Below, piece after piece: positions 7,796 to 17,653 of a stretch of 64,000 nucleotides of DNA. Below the pieces are notes generated by a model, which was not told where the DNA came from, ran no database searches, and saw only the letters and a program-made list of their open reading frames with translations. The position numbers were made by a program, and so were the translations under genes. Source of the DNA: Frankiales bacterium (lineage in GTDB: Bacteria; Actinomycetota; Actinomycetes; Mycobacteriales; Jatrophihabitantaceae); the NCBI GenBank assembly GCA_025966315.1, contig JAOPUZ010000057.1:1-64000 (forward strand), in the 5' to 3' direction. The number at the start of each line of letters is the position of its first letter. Position 1 is the first letter of the stretch.

Positions 7796-9390
7796 GCCGA
7801 CGCCGTTCGACGGTTGATCTCGTTGAGGATTTCCGGGCAGATCAGGTGCACGTCCCCGATGCCCATGGTGACCACCACGTCGCCCGGTCGCAGCACCTCC
7901 GCGACCCGTCCGGCGGTGTCGTCCCACCGGGGTTCGTAGATCACCGAGCCGGCCGGCAAAGGTATCTGCGCGCTGATCAGTTCACCGGTGACGCCCGGGA
8001 TCGGCTCCTCACGGGCTGGGAAGATGTCCATCACCACCGCGATGTCGGCCACCGCCATGGCGTGCGCGAATTCGGTGGCAAAGGTCTGAGTACGGCTGTA
8101 CGTCCCGGGCTGGAACACCGCCACCAGCCGGCCGCCGGCGGGCACCACCGCGCGGGCCGCCGTCAGCTCAGCCCGGACCTCGGTCGGGTGATGGGCGTAA
8201 TCGTCGTAGACCCGGACACCGCCGGCGGCACCCCGAAACTCGAAGCGGCGATGCACACCCTGAAAGGTTCGCCAGACGTGTTCGAGCCGGCTCAGATCCA
8301 GCCCCAGCTCGATGGCCAGACCGTAGGCGGCCGTGCCATTGAGGGCCATATGTCTTCCTAGCAAGGCGTTCAGTCGCAGTCGCTGCGGTTGCGCCGGCCC
8401 GCCAACACCGGTGGTGGGATGCACCGTGAATTCCACCGAATCGGCGTGCTCGACGATGTCGCTGACCCGCAACTCGGCGTCGGCACTCAGCCCGTAGCTC
8501 TGAACCCGGATCCGGCCGGCAGCGGACGAGCGGGCGTACTCGCCGATCCGCCGCGCACCGGGATCATCGGCACAGAACAACAGCAATCCACCGTCGGAGA
8601 TGCGCTCGATAAATAGTTCGAAGGCCGAAAAGATGCCGGCCAGATCGCCGTGATTCTCCAGATGATCGGCCTCGACGTTGGTGACGATGGCCAGTTCGGG
8701 CCGAAGCAACAAGAACGATCCGTCGCTCTCATCGGCCTCGACGATGAACAGCTCACCCGATCCGGCGTGCGCGTTAAGCCCGGACTCGTAGAGGTTTCCC
8801 CCGATGGCGAAAGACGGATCCAGCCCGCAGGCCTGCACCGCAACCGTCAGCAACGAGGTGGTGGTCGTCTTGCCGTGGGTGCCGGCAATGGCCACGGCCC
8901 GCTTGCCGGTGATCATCGCGGCCAGCGCGCTCGCCCGGCGGAGCACCCGCAGGCCGCGTTCGCGGGCGGCGACCAGCTCGAAATGCTTGGGATTGATCGC
9001 GGTCGTGTAGACAAGCGTGTCGATGTCGTCCAGATGGTTCAGATCGTGACCGATGCGGACGTCCGCGCCGAGCGCCCGCAACGCGGTCACGGTGGCCGAT
9101 TCCCGGCCCTCGCAGCCGGACACCGGAATGCCGCGAGCCAGCATGATCCGGGCCAGCCCGCTCATTCCGGCCCCGGCAATGCCCATGATGTGCACCCGGC
9201 CGAGATCCTCGGCCGCCGGGATCTGTTCCGTCGCCGCCGAGGACACCAACGCCGCACCGGGCGCCGCCCAGCCGACCGGGCGCTCATAGTCCGACTGCGA
9301 CTCATGTGCCGCATCCAACGGACGCGTCTGGATTGGTGTGCCCGAGTCCGCTGCCCGATGCGCCGGGTCGGTCGAGTCAGCGGCGCTCAC
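7792..9390 (-). CDS. murC: UDP-N-acetylmuramate--L-alanine ligase MurC
   Basis: Adds L-Ala to UDP-MurNAc using ATP, the first amino-acid ligation of peptidoglycan precursor synthesis. Visible motifs are IMGIAGAGMSGLARIML (UDP-binding), AIAGTHGKTTTTSLL (ATP P-loop), VEADESDGSF and VYDDYAHHPTEVRAEL. The start is the GTG at 9390, preceded by a GGAGG ribosome site and overlapping the murG 3' end by 14 bp, giving 532 residues. The first 60 or so residues before the Rossmann fold are low-complexity and longer than in most MurC proteins (about 490). The stop overlaps the ftsQ start. Confidence 0.96.
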   Translation of the reverse strand: MSAADSTDPAHRAADSGTPIQTRPLDAAHESQSDYERPVGWAAPGAALVSSAATEQIPAAEDLGRVHIMGIAGAGMSGLARIMLARGIPVSGCEGRESATVTALRALGADVRIGHDLNHLDDIDTLVYTTAINPKHFELVAARERGLRVLRRASALAAMITGKRAVAIAGTHGKTTTTSLLTVAVQACGLDPSFAIGGNLYESGLNAHAGSGELFIVEADESDGSFLLLRPELAIVTNVEADHLENHGDLAGIFSAFELFIERISDGGLLLFCADDPGARRIGEYARSSAAGRIRVQSYGLSADAELRVSDIVEHADSVEFTVHPTTGVGGPAQPQRLRLNALLGRHMALNGTAAYGLAIELGLDLSRLEHVWRTFQGVHRRFEFRGAAGGVRVYDDYAHHPTEVRAELTAARAVVPAGGRLVAVFQPGTYSRTQTFATEFAHAMAVADIAVVMDIFPAREEPIPGVTGELISAQIPLPAGSVIYEPRWDDTAGRVAEVLRPGDVVVTMGIGDVHLICPEILNEINRRTASA

Positions 9391-10477
9391 GGACAACCTC
9401 CAGGATCTTTGCGGCCAGCACGCTGGCCGCATCGCGGGCGCCAGCGTGGCGGGCGTTCGCGGACATCTGCCGCAATGCGTCTGCATCATTCAGTAGCGGG
9501 CACACCACCGCGGCAACCCGATGCGGGGTGCAGTCGGCGTCAGCAATCAGCATGCCACCTCCGCCGGCCACGATTGGCTCGGCGTTGCGGCCCTGCTCAC
9601 CGCCTCGTAGTGGCAGCGGGACGTAGACCGCCGGCAATCCCACCGCAGTCAGCTCGGCCACCGTCATTGCGCCGGAGCGGCACAGCACCAGATCCGCCGC
9701 GGCGTAGGCGTCGGCCATGGCTTCGAGGTAGGGCAGCACCAGGTACGGGGGCTCACCCGGTGCGCGTCGGGGCGGCGTCACCGGGTTCTTCGCGCCGGCG
9801 ATGTGCAGCACCTGGATACCGGCGTCGGCCAGTGCCCGTTCGGCGCCGAGGACCGCTGCGTTCAGACGCTGCGCTCCCTGTGAACCGCCGGTGACCAACA
9901 AGGTCGGCAGCTCTGCCCGCAGCCCGAGCAAGCGGCGGGCCTCGAGCTGGTGGGCTGCCCTATCCAGGCCGGCAATGGCTGGGCGTAGCGGCATCCCGAT
10001 GGGAATGCCGTGCCGGATCCGGACCGCCGCCGAGGCCGTATAGACGTGGTCGGTGAACATCGACGCCACCCGATTGGCGATCCCCGCATGCGCGTTGGCC
10101 TCGTGCACCACCACTGGGATGCCGCGCCGTCGGGCGGCCAGGTAACCGGGCAGGGCAACGTAGGACCCGAACCCGACCATCACGTCGGCCGACACCCGGT
10201 CCAGCACCTCCCCCGCTGCTCGTACCGCGGCCCAAAGCTTCGCCGGTGCGCGCACAAGATCGAGGCTGGGACGACGCGGCAACGGAACCGGCGGGATCAA
10301 TTCCAGTGGGTAGCCGCGGGCCGGGATCAAGGTCGTGTCCAGGCCACGCACCGTCCCGATCGCGGTGATCCGGGCGGCGGGATCGAGCTCGCGCAACGCA
10401 TCGGCCACGTTCATCGCGGGTTCGATATGACCGGCCGAGTGGCCGCCCGCGATCACCACTGACGCGTCGAGCGTCAA
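9377..10477 (-). CDS. murG: MurG: lipid I to lipid II N-acetylglucosaminyltransferase
   Basis: Membrane-associated GT28 enzyme that transfers GlcNAc to lipid I on the cytoplasmic face. The N-terminal loop GGHSAGHIEPAMNVADAL has His-Ser in place of the commoner Gly-Thr. GSYVALPGYLAARRRGIPVVVHEANA and the C-domain VTGGSQGAQRLN and RSGAMTVAELTAVGLPAVYVPLP are all present. The 366-residue call uses a TTG at 10477 that overlaps the ftsW TGA (TTGA). In-frame GTG codons a few residues downstream are an alternative start. Confidence 0.96.
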   Translation of the reverse strand: MTLDASVVIAGGHSAGHIEPAMNVADALRELDPAARITAIGTVRGLDTTLIPARGYPLELIPPVPLPRRPSLDLVRAPAKLWAAVRAAGEVLDRVSADVMVGFGSYVALPGYLAARRRGIPVVVHEANAHAGIANRVASMFTDHVYTASAAVRIRHGIPIGMPLRPAIAGLDRAAHQLEARRLLGLRAELPTLLVTGGSQGAQRLNAAVLGAERALADAGIQVLHIAGAKNPVTPPRRAPGEPPYLVLPYLEAMADAYAAADLVLCRSGAMTVAELTAVGLPAVYVPLPLRGGEQGRNAEPIVAGGGGMLIADADCTPHRVAAVVCPLLNDADALRQMSANARHAGARDAASVLAAKILEVVRERR

Positions 10478-12048
10478 CGCCCACGCTCCGGCCGGGACGC
10501 GCCGTCGGTACCGGTCGGTCGCAATGGGGCCGCCCGCGGCCGAGCGTCGCGCTCAGTGCCGGTGGCGCGTGCAGTGCCGGCGGCGGGTCCTCGCGCGGCC
10601 GCGTTGGCGGCGCGACTGCGCGCTGACGCCGGATTAGCTGACGCCGGATTGGCTCTCGACGGCTTGGCTCTCGACGGATTGGCTCTCGACGGCTTGGCTG
10701 CGGATGTCTGTGCAGTAGCCGGCTTTGCGGTAGCCGGCTGCGCTGGCTTCGCCGGCCTAGGCGTCGAAGGCCGTGCTCGTGGTCGGCGGACTGATGCCAG
10801 TTTCGGAGTACCAAGGCGCAGCCAGCGAAGCCAACGCGGCCGCTCGCCCTTGTCGATCGCGGCGCAGGCGGCCTTGACCGCGGCGGGTTCGTGCCGGGCG
10901 AAGGAAATCAGCATGCCCAGTACGCCGCAAGTGAGGATCAACGAGGTGCCGCCGTTGGAAATGAACGGCAGCGGGATTCCGGTCACCGGTAACAGCGCCG
11001 TCACGTAACCGATGTTGATCAACGCCTGGCCGGAGATCCACACCGCGGCGCCGGAACCGACCAGCCGCACGAACGGATCCTGGCTACGCCATGCCGTCCG
11101 CATCGCCGAGTATGCGAACAAGCCGAACAGCAGGAGCACCGCGGTGGTGCCGAGCAGGCCGAGTTCTTCACCGACAACCGCGAACACGTAATCGGTGTTG
11201 GCGTTGGGCACCCAGCCGTACTTCAAGGTGCCGTGGCCCAGGCCCACCCCGAAAATCCCGCCGCTGCCCAATGCCGCCAGGCCACCAAGGGCCTGGAAGC
11301 CGTTGGCTTGCGGATCGAGGTTGGGATGCAGAAACGTGGTCAGGCGCTGCACGCGGTACGGCTCGGTCAGGGCGAGCATGGTGGCGGCCGTCACGATGAG
11401 AGCGACGATGCCGGCGAAGTACCGCAGCGGCAAGCCAACCATCCACAGCAACGCCATCAACAGCAACATGAAGCACAAACTCGTGCCGAGGTCCGGTTCC
11501 CGCATCACCAGGATGATGACCAGCGCGAACCCGGGCACCAGAGGCAGCAACACATGCCGCGCGGAGGTGAGCGAACCGAGAGATTCCTTGCGTGCCAGCA
11601 GATCCGCGCCCCACAGCAGAATGCCGAGCTTGGCGAATTCGGACGGCTGGACCGAGAACGGCCCGAGCTGCAACCAGCGATGGGCACCGTTGATGGTGAC
11701 GCCGATACCGGGTACGAGGACGGCCACCAGCGCGAGCAGGGACAAGCCGAAGATCGGGTACGCCAGTCGCCGGTAGCCGGTTGGGGATATCCGTACCGCG
11801 ATCCAGAACACCGGAATACTCAGGACCAGGAATTCCAGTTCCCGAATCAATTGCGACCACATCGCCTCACCGGTGGTGTGCTGGGCGGCCGAGATCGTGG
11901 TGGAAGCCGACATCAGCACACCGACCAGCAGCAGACCGCCGCCGGCCCCGAGCATCAACTGCAACGAGGCGAACGGCGTCTCGAGATAGCGCCCGGAGGC
12001 GGCCACCATTCGGGCGCCGCCGACCCGTGCGCGCAAGCCGGAGATCAT
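10474..12048 (-). CDS. ftsW: FtsW peptidoglycan glycosyltransferase (SEDS family)
   Basis: Polytopic SEDS protein that polymerises lipid II at the septum together with FtsI. About ten membrane segments span residues 30-400. Signature stretches include INGAHRWLQLGPFSVQPSEFAKLG, MREPDLGTSLCFMLL and NIGYVTALLPVTGIPLPFISNGGTS. The 524-residue protein ends in an unusual cytoplasmic tail of about 120 residues with five-residue repeats such as ANPSRAKPSRANPASAN, encoded by 15-bp direct repeats near 10630-10690. The ATG overlaps the murD stop (ATGA). Confidence 0.97.
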   Translation of the reverse strand: MISGLRARVGGARMVAASGRYLETPFASLQLMLGAGGGLLLVGVLMSASTTISAAQHTTGEAMWSQLIRELEFLVLSIPVFWIAVRISPTGYRRLAYPIFGLSLLALVAVLVPGIGVTINGAHRWLQLGPFSVQPSEFAKLGILLWGADLLARKESLGSLTSARHVLLPLVPGFALVIILVMREPDLGTSLCFMLLLMALLWMVGLPLRYFAGIVALIVTAATMLALTEPYRVQRLTTFLHPNLDPQANGFQALGGLAALGSGGIFGVGLGHGTLKYGWVPNANTDYVFAVVGEELGLLGTTAVLLLFGLFAYSAMRTAWRSQDPFVRLVGSGAAVWISGQALINIGYVTALLPVTGIPLPFISNGGTSLILTCGVLGMLISFARHEPAAVKAACAAIDKGERPRWLRWLRLGTPKLASVRRPRARPSTPRPAKPAQPATAKPATAQTSAAKPSRANPSRAKPSRANPASANPASARSRAANAAARGPAAGTARATGTERDARPRAAPLRPTGTDGASRPERGR

Positions 12049-13490
12049 GCAGGTCCCGCGCGGCCGGCCAGCTCCGACACCGCCGAACGAAACGCCGCGC
12101 CACGAAGGTCATAGCCGGCGTACATATCCTTTGACGCCGCGGCGGGTGCCAGCAACACCACGTCGCCGGCGCGAGCCAGCGACGCGGCGGCGGTCACCAC
12201 CTCGGTCATGGCCCCATCGTCGGTCCTGGACACGTCGATCACCGGTAGATCGGGCGCGTGTCGCGCCAATGCATCGGCAATCTCAGCCCGATCGGCCCCG
12301 AGCAGGACCACGCCGACCAAGCGGTCCACGTGATGGCGCACGAGGTCGTCCACCGACGCACCCTTCAGCTGACCACCGGCAATCCACACGATCCGTTCGT
12401 AGGCGCTCAACGAACCAGCCGCGGCATGCGGGTTGGTGGCCTTCGAATCGTCCACGAACTGGACGCCGCCAACGGTGCCGATCGATTCGTTGCGGTGCGG
12501 ATCGGGACGGAACGCCAGCAATCCCCGACGAATGTGGTCTGGTTCGACCCCGACCACCTCGGCCAGCGCGGCGGCGGCCAGCGCGTTGGCCACATTATGC
12601 GAGCCCGGCGGCGTCACCTCGGCCACCAGGGCCAGCAGCCGGCCGCGGCCGTCGAGCAGCTGCCCGTCCCGCACACCGAAACGTCCTGAAGCCCAACTGG
12701 TGGCGGCGAAAGTGATCAACTGGTTGTCGTTCGAGCCGGCTGGCTCGACCTGATCAGCCAATTCCCGGACGGCCGCATCGTCGGCGTTGGCGACCGCGAC
12801 CTGACCGCGCCACACCTTGGCCTTGGCCATGACGTACCTGGCCATCGAGCCGTGCCAGTCGAGATGATCCTCGGCCAGATTGAGAAGCACCCCGGCCGCC
12901 GGGACGATGCTGGTCGAGAACTCGAGCTGGAAGCTGGACGCCTCGACCACCAGCACGTCGTAAGGCGGCTCGGCCCGTACCGCGTCGATGATCGGCACCC
13001 CGACGTTGCCGACCGCCAGCGCCCGCCGCCCGGCGGCCCGCAAGATGGACTCCAGCATGTGCACGGTGGTCGTCTTGCCGTTCGTCCCGGTGACCATCAG
13101 CCAGGCCGCCGGTACGGTGTCGGCGGCGGTACGCCTTCGCCTTATCCGCCAAGCGAATTCGAGCTCGCTCAAGACCGGCACGTCGCGGGCGACAGCCGCA
13201 ACCAACAGCGGGTGCGAAGGGGGCAACCCGGGCGAGGTGACGACGAACTCCACACCGGCCAGCGGTGCGTCGGCGGACGACCCGCCGATCGGCACGAAGC
13301 GCACCTCGCTCGGCAGATCGGACGGCGCCTCGGAAAGGCCGTCCACGGTGAGGCTCACCGCGGCCCCGATGGCGAGCAACGCACGTATCGCCGACCGGGC
13401 CGCCAGCCCCCAGCCGGTGACGAGGACGGAGCGGCCGGCGAAGTCCTCACCGAACTCTGGGTCAGGCGATGCCGCGGTCAGCGCACTCAC
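12045..13490 (-). CDS. murD: UDP-N-acetylmuramoylalanine--D-glutamate ligase MurD
   Basis: Adds D-Glu to UDP-MurNAc-L-Ala. The 481-residue protein has the N-terminal SVLVTGWGLAARSAI nucleotide-binding loop and the P-loop VTGTNGKTTTVHMLES. It also has LVVEASSFQLEF, NLAEDHLDWHGS and the C-domain DDSKATNPHAAAGSL and WIAGG. I set the start at the GTG at 13490 because it overlaps the mraY stop as GTGA and gives the family N-terminus. The frame is open further upstream but antisense-like in composition. It lies between mraY and ftsW, as in other actinobacteria. Confidence 0.95.
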   Translation of the reverse strand: MSALTAASPDPEFGEDFAGRSVLVTGWGLAARSAIRALLAIGAAVSLTVDGLSEAPSDLPSEVRFVPIGGSSADAPLAGVEFVVTSPGLPPSHPLLVAAVARDVPVLSELEFAWRIRRRRTAADTVPAAWLMVTGTNGKTTTVHMLESILRAAGRRALAVGNVGVPIIDAVRAEPPYDVLVVEASSFQLEFSTSIVPAAGVLLNLAEDHLDWHGSMARYVMAKAKVWRGQVAVANADDAAVRELADQVEPAGSNDNQLITFAATSWASGRFGVRDGQLLDGRGRLLALVAEVTPPGSHNVANALAAAALAEVVGVEPDHIRRGLLAFRPDPHRNESIGTVGGVQFVDDSKATNPHAAAGSLSAYERIVWIAGGQLKGASVDDLVRHHVDRLVGVVLLGADRAEIADALARHAPDLPVIDVSRTDDGAMTEVVTAAASLARAGDVVLLAPAAASKDMYAGYDLRGAAFRSAVSELAGRAGPA

Positions 13491-14581
13491 CCGTGCGAGA
13501 TGAATTCGGCGTAGAACAAGCCCATTCCGAAGGCGACGGCCAGCCCGCACACGATCCAGAACCGGACGATCGTGGTGACCTCGGCCCAGCCGCCCAGCTC
13601 GAAGTGATGATGGAACGGGGCCATCCGGAAGATTCGCCGGCCCGTCCCGGTTCGGTACCGGGTGTACTTGAACCAGCCCGTTTGCAGCACGCTGGACAGG
13701 GTGACCACCGCGAACAAGCCGCCCAGTACCACCAGGAGCAGTTCGGTTCGCGACAGAATGGCCAGGCCGGCCATCAGACCGCCGAGGGCCATGGATCCGG
13801 TATCACCCATGAAGATCTGCGCCGGCGAGGCGTTCCACCACAGAAAACCGAAACAAGCGCCCATGGCCGCCGCCGCGATCAGAGCCAGATCTTGCGGATC
13901 CCGGACGGTGTAACAACCGTTCAGTGCTGGACCCGGGAAGCACGTGCTGCGGAACTGGATGAAGGTCACCAGCGTGTACGCGCCCATCACCATGGCCGCA
14001 CTGCCGGCGACCAAGCCGTCCATGCCGTCGGTGAGGTTCACCGCGTTCGTGGTTGCCGTGACGATGATGTAGGCGAGCACCAGAAACCCAATGAAGCCAA
14101 GGGAAATCGGGGCTATGTCGCGGACGTAGGACAGGTGCTTCGACGCCGGTGTGGTGCCGTTCTTGTCCCGGAACATCATGGCGCCGATTCCGAACAGCAG
14201 CGCAACCAACAGCTGTCCGAGGAATTTGGTCCGGGCCCGCAAGCCCAGATTGCGACGGCGACGCAGCTTGATCATGTCATCGAGGAAGCCCACACCTCCA
14301 CAACCAAGCATCAGGAACAGCAACAGCAGGCCGGACGCGCTCGGACCCGAATCGTGCCGGAACGAACCGACCAGATGGGCGACGAGGTAACCCACGATCG
14401 TCGCACCCATGATGGCCACGCCACCCATCGTGGGCGTGCCCCGTTTGACCAGGTGGCTTTGCGGGCCGTCCTCGCGAATCTCCTGGCCGAAGCCCTCTTT
14501 GCGGAAGAAGCGCACCACCAGCGGTGTGCACAGGATCGAGCTCAGCAAGCCGAAGAGCGCGGCGATCAAGATCGTCTTCAT
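13487..14581 (-). CDS. mraY: MraY phospho-MurNAc-pentapeptide transferase
   Basis: Integral membrane enzyme that links UDP-MurNAc-pentapeptide to undecaprenyl phosphate to make lipid I. The 364-residue protein starts MKTILIAALFGLLSSILCTP and has about ten membrane helices. Catalytic and binding motifs are LGCGGVGFLDDMIKLR (DD pair), ATTNAVNLTDGMDGL and MGDTGSMALGGLM, plus RMAPFHHHFELGGW near the C-terminus. The ATG at 14581 overlaps the murF TGA, which settles the start against a longer open frame. Confidence 0.97.
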   Translation of the reverse strand: MKTILIAALFGLLSSILCTPLVVRFFRKEGFGQEIREDGPQSHLVKRGTPTMGGVAIMGATIVGYLVAHLVGSFRHDSGPSASGLLLLFLMLGCGGVGFLDDMIKLRRRRNLGLRARTKFLGQLLVALLFGIGAMMFRDKNGTTPASKHLSYVRDIAPISLGFIGFLVLAYIIVTATTNAVNLTDGMDGLVAGSAAMVMGAYTLVTFIQFRSTCFPGPALNGCYTVRDPQDLALIAAAAMGACFGFLWWNASPAQIFMGDTGSMALGGLMAGLAILSRTELLLVVLGGLFAVVTLSSVLQTGWFKYTRYRTGTGRRIFRMAPFHHHFELGGWAEVTTIVRFWIVCGLAVAFGMGLFYAEFISHG

Positions 14582-15990
14582 CGCGGGGCCGCCCGACCGG
14601 CGTCGATGATTGCCTGCGCGACGCGTTCCATGCCGACCGAGCGAGAGCCTTTCACCAGCACCACGTCGCCGGCTTCGACGAGCTCGGCCGCGCGGGCAAT
14701 CGCCGCCGGTACGTCGGCGACCCATTCCGACTCGCCGTTCCAGGACCCTTCCAGAGCCGCACCGTTGGCGATCGGTCGCGCCGCCGGGCCGACCGCCACG
14801 AGTTGGGATACGTCCAGTCGCACCGCGAGCCGGCCAATCGCATCGTGGGCAGCGATGCTGGTCTCACCCAGTTCGGCCATCTGCCCCAGCAGGGCCACGG
14901 TCCGCCGTCCGTGCGCTATCGACACCAGCGACTTCAAGGCCGCGCGCATCGATTCCGGATTGGCGTTGTACGTATCGTTGATCACCGTGACCCCTTGCGC
15001 GGTCTCGGTGATCTCCATCCGCCATCTGGACCGGCTGGTCGCTTTGGACAGGGCGGCCGCGATGTCGTTCACCGGCATGCCACAGGCCGAAGCGATCGCG
15101 GCGGCGGCCAGCGCGTTGGCGACCTGGTGCTCGCCGTGCACCCGCAACGCGACCAGTGCTCGCTCGGGCCCGATCACGAGCTCGAAGCCCGGCCGGGCCA
15201 AGTCGTCCAATCGCACTGATTCGGCGCGCACGTCGGCACCGCGGCGTTCGCCGAACGTGAGCACTCGGGCCGGGGTGCGCGCGGACATCCGCAGGACCTG
15301 AGCGTCGTCGGCATTGAGCACCGCGACGCCGCCGGCCGACGCGGCCGGCAAGGCCTCGACCAGTTCGCCCTTGGCTTGGGCAATAGCCTCGATCGAGCCG
15401 AATTCACCGACATGCGCGCTGCCGACGTTGAGCACCGCACCGATTCGCGGTGGGGCGATCCGAGCCAGATGCGCGATGTGCCCGATGCCGCGCGCGGACG
15501 TCTCCAAAATCAGGAACTCGGTCTGCTCGTCAGCCAGCAGCACGGTATAGGGATGGCCGAGCTCGTTGTTGAACGAACCGGGCGGCGCGACCGTCCGGCC
15601 GTGGGCGGCCAGCACCTGGGCCAGCAGATCCTTGGTCGACGTCTTGCCCGAGGACCCCGTCACGCCGATGATCGTCGCCGTCAATCGAGACGCGCAGGCC
15701 GCAGCCAGCGCCGTAATGGCGGCAACCGGATCGTCCACCATGATGGCCGGGACGGGCACCGGTCGGGTGGCGATCACCGCGACCGCGCCGGCGGCCATCG
15801 CTGCTTCGGCGAACCGGTGTCCGTCGGTGTTTTCGCCTTCTACAGCAAGGAAAAGGTCGCCGTCCGACACCTTACGGCTGTCGAACTCGACGTGCCCACC
15901 GGCCGGACCACCGACCAGCACCCGCGGATCCGCACCGACGATCCGGCCCTGTATCAGCTCGGCAACTTCTTGCAACGACAGGACGATCAT
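14578..15990 (-). CDS. murF: MurF: UDP-MurNAc-tripeptide--D-Ala-D-Ala ligase
   Basis: Adds D-Ala-D-Ala to complete the murein pentapeptide. The 470-residue protein carries an N-terminal substrate domain, the P-loop GVTGSSGKTSTKDLLAQ and LETSARGIGHIAHL. Further motifs are VLNVGSAHVGEFGS and VINDTYNANPESMRAALK, then the C-terminal Rossmann-like domain ending VLVKGSRSVGMERV. The ATG at 15990 overlaps the murE TGA. The length and motif order are ordinary for the family. Confidence 0.97.
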   Translation of the reverse strand: MIVLSLQEVAELIQGRIVGADPRVLVGGPAGGHVEFDSRKVSDGDLFLAVEGENTDGHRFAEAAMAAGAVAVIATRPVPVPAIMVDDPVAAITALAAACASRLTATIIGVTGSSGKTSTKDLLAQVLAAHGRTVAPPGSFNNELGHPYTVLLADEQTEFLILETSARGIGHIAHLARIAPPRIGAVLNVGSAHVGEFGSIEAIAQAKGELVEALPAASAGGVAVLNADDAQVLRMSARTPARVLTFGERRGADVRAESVRLDDLARPGFELVIGPERALVALRVHGEHQVANALAAAAIASACGMPVNDIAAALSKATSRSRWRMEITETAQGVTVINDTYNANPESMRAALKSLVSIAHGRRTVALLGQMAELGETSIAAHDAIGRLAVRLDVSQLVAVGPAARPIANGAALEGSWNGESEWVADVPAAIARAAELVEAGDVVLVKGSRSVGMERVAQAIIDAGRAAPR

Positions 15991-17630
15991 GGCGCCATCA
16001 CGCCGTTACCGGTCGCACCGATTGACTCACGCACGACCTCGACATCATCGAAAGGCAGCATAACTCCGGCCACTTCCTGCCCGCTCTCGTGACCCTTGCC
16101 CGCGACCAGCACGGTGTCCCCGGGCCCGGCCAGCGTGACGGCCCGCTCGATCGCCGCCCGGCGGTCTCCGATCTCGAACACCTCGGCCCGGTCCGCGATC
16201 GGCACTGCGGTCACGCCGGCCAGCATCGCGGCGCGAATGTCGGCAGCCTGCTCGGACCGCGGGTTGTCGTCGGTGACGATGAGGACGTCGGCTTCGCGGG
16301 CGGCGACCTCGCCCATCATCGGCCGTTTGGCGCGGTCCCGGTCGCCACCGCAGCCGAGCACGATGATGAGCCGGCCGGCGGTCAACGGACGCAGCGCCTG
16401 CAGGGCCCCGGCGACGCCGGCCGGCTTGTGGCTGTAGTCCACGACGGCGAGGAATTCCTGCCCGGCGAGCACCCGCTCCATCCGACCTCGCACACCGGCG
16501 TCGGCCACCGCGGCGGCTACCGTCGTCGGTTCGATCCCGACGTGATGCAGAATCGCCAGCGCCAGCAGGGTATTCGTGACGTTGTAACGTCCGGGGATGG
16601 CACAACCGGCCTCGAATTCGCCCGCCGGGGATTGCACCGTGAACGTCGTACTCCCGCCGGGCAGCGTCCGGACGTCACGCACACTCCAGTCGGCCGGGCC
16701 GGTGGTCGACACGGTGACCCGGCCCGGTCGGCAACGCTTGGCCAGGCGCAGGCCCCACTCGTCGTCGATCACGATCAGTTCGCGCCGGGCGCGGCCGTCG
16801 AAAAGTATCGCCTTGGCCTCAAAATAATCCGCCATGTCGTGATGGAAGTCGAGGTGGTCCTGGGACAGATTGGTGAATGCCGCCACACCGAAATCGATCC
16901 CTCCGACCCGGCCCATCCGTAACGCGTGCGACGAAACCTCCATCGCGACCTCGGCGACGCCGTCGTCGGCCATCACCGCCAACAATGCCTGCAACTGTGG
17001 CGCCTCGGGCGTGGTGAACGGTGTCTTGACCGAGCGGTCGCCGACATAGACGCCCACGGTGCCGATGAGACCGGTCGCACGGCCGGCGGCGCGAAGACCG
17101 GCTCGGACGAGAAAACTGGTGGTCGTCTTTCCGCTGGTTCCGGTGATACCGATGACGTTCAGCCGGTGTGACGGATGGTCGTAGACCTCGGCCGAGATCG
17201 CCCCCAGCACCGCCCGCGGATCCTCGACGAGCACCGCCGGCAGGTCGGTGGCACTGCCGCTCGCCCGGTCCACGGCCAGCAGGTCCAGTCCAGCGCGGTC
17301 GGTCAGCACGGCAACGGCGCCTCGGGACACGGCCTCATCCAGATGAGCGGCACCGTGCCCGGCGGAGCCAGGCAGTGCCGCGAACAGGTCGCCGGGGTTG
17401 ATCAACGAGGAGGCCACGCTGACCCCGGTAACGGTGCGGTCCACCCCGATCAGCCGGGCGCCGATGTGGGCCGCCACCGCCGCCAGCCGTGACAGCGCGA
17501 CCGGTTTCACCCGATGAGGACGGATGGGTAGCGGTTCGACATCTCGATTACGCCCCTGCGCCGTCACGGTTGTCCAGGCTAGCGAGCGGCGACTGGTCTC
17601 CGGATGCTGGCCTTGCTGCTCGGTCGGCAC
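15987..17630 (-). CDS. murE: MurE: UDP-MurNAc-L-Ala-D-Glu--meso-DAP ligase
   Basis: Adds the third peptide residue to the murein precursor. The P-loop is VIGITGTSGKTTTSFLVRAG, and substrate motifs include TTPEAPQLQALL and NLSQDHLDFHHDMADYF. The C-terminal VTDDNPRSEQ contains DNPR, the signature for meso-diaminopimelate rather than lysine selection. The 547-residue call starts at GTG 17630, 23 bp after ftsI; about 40 residues precede the conserved domain. A later start is possible because the first 30 residues are not conserved. Confidence 0.96.
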   Translation of the reverse strand: MPTEQQGQHPETSRRSLAWTTVTAQGRNRDVEPLPIRPHRVKPVALSRLAAVAAHIGARLIGVDRTVTGVSVASSLINPGDLFAALPGSAGHGAAHLDEAVSRGAVAVLTDRAGLDLLAVDRASGSATDLPAVLVEDPRAVLGAISAEVYDHPSHRLNVIGITGTSGKTTTSFLVRAGLRAAGRATGLIGTVGVYVGDRSVKTPFTTPEAPQLQALLAVMADDGVAEVAMEVSSHALRMGRVGGIDFGVAAFTNLSQDHLDFHHDMADYFEAKAILFDGRARRELIVIDDEWGLRLAKRCRPGRVTVSTTGPADWSVRDVRTLPGGSTTFTVQSPAGEFEAGCAIPGRYNVTNTLLALAILHHVGIEPTTVAAAVADAGVRGRMERVLAGQEFLAVVDYSHKPAGVAGALQALRPLTAGRLIIVLGCGGDRDRAKRPMMGEVAAREADVLIVTDDNPRSEQAADIRAAMLAGVTAVPIADRAEVFEIGDRRAAIERAVTLAGPGDTVLVAGKGHESGQEVAGVMLPFDDVEVVRESIGATGNGVMAP

Positions 17631-17653
17631 GGTCGCCTGCGTCGTCGAGGTGA

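Noticed and set aside
13469-15301. 610-residue open frame opposite mraY and murF
   Set aside because: Antisense shadow of two well-supported murein genes; low-complexity translation without motifs.
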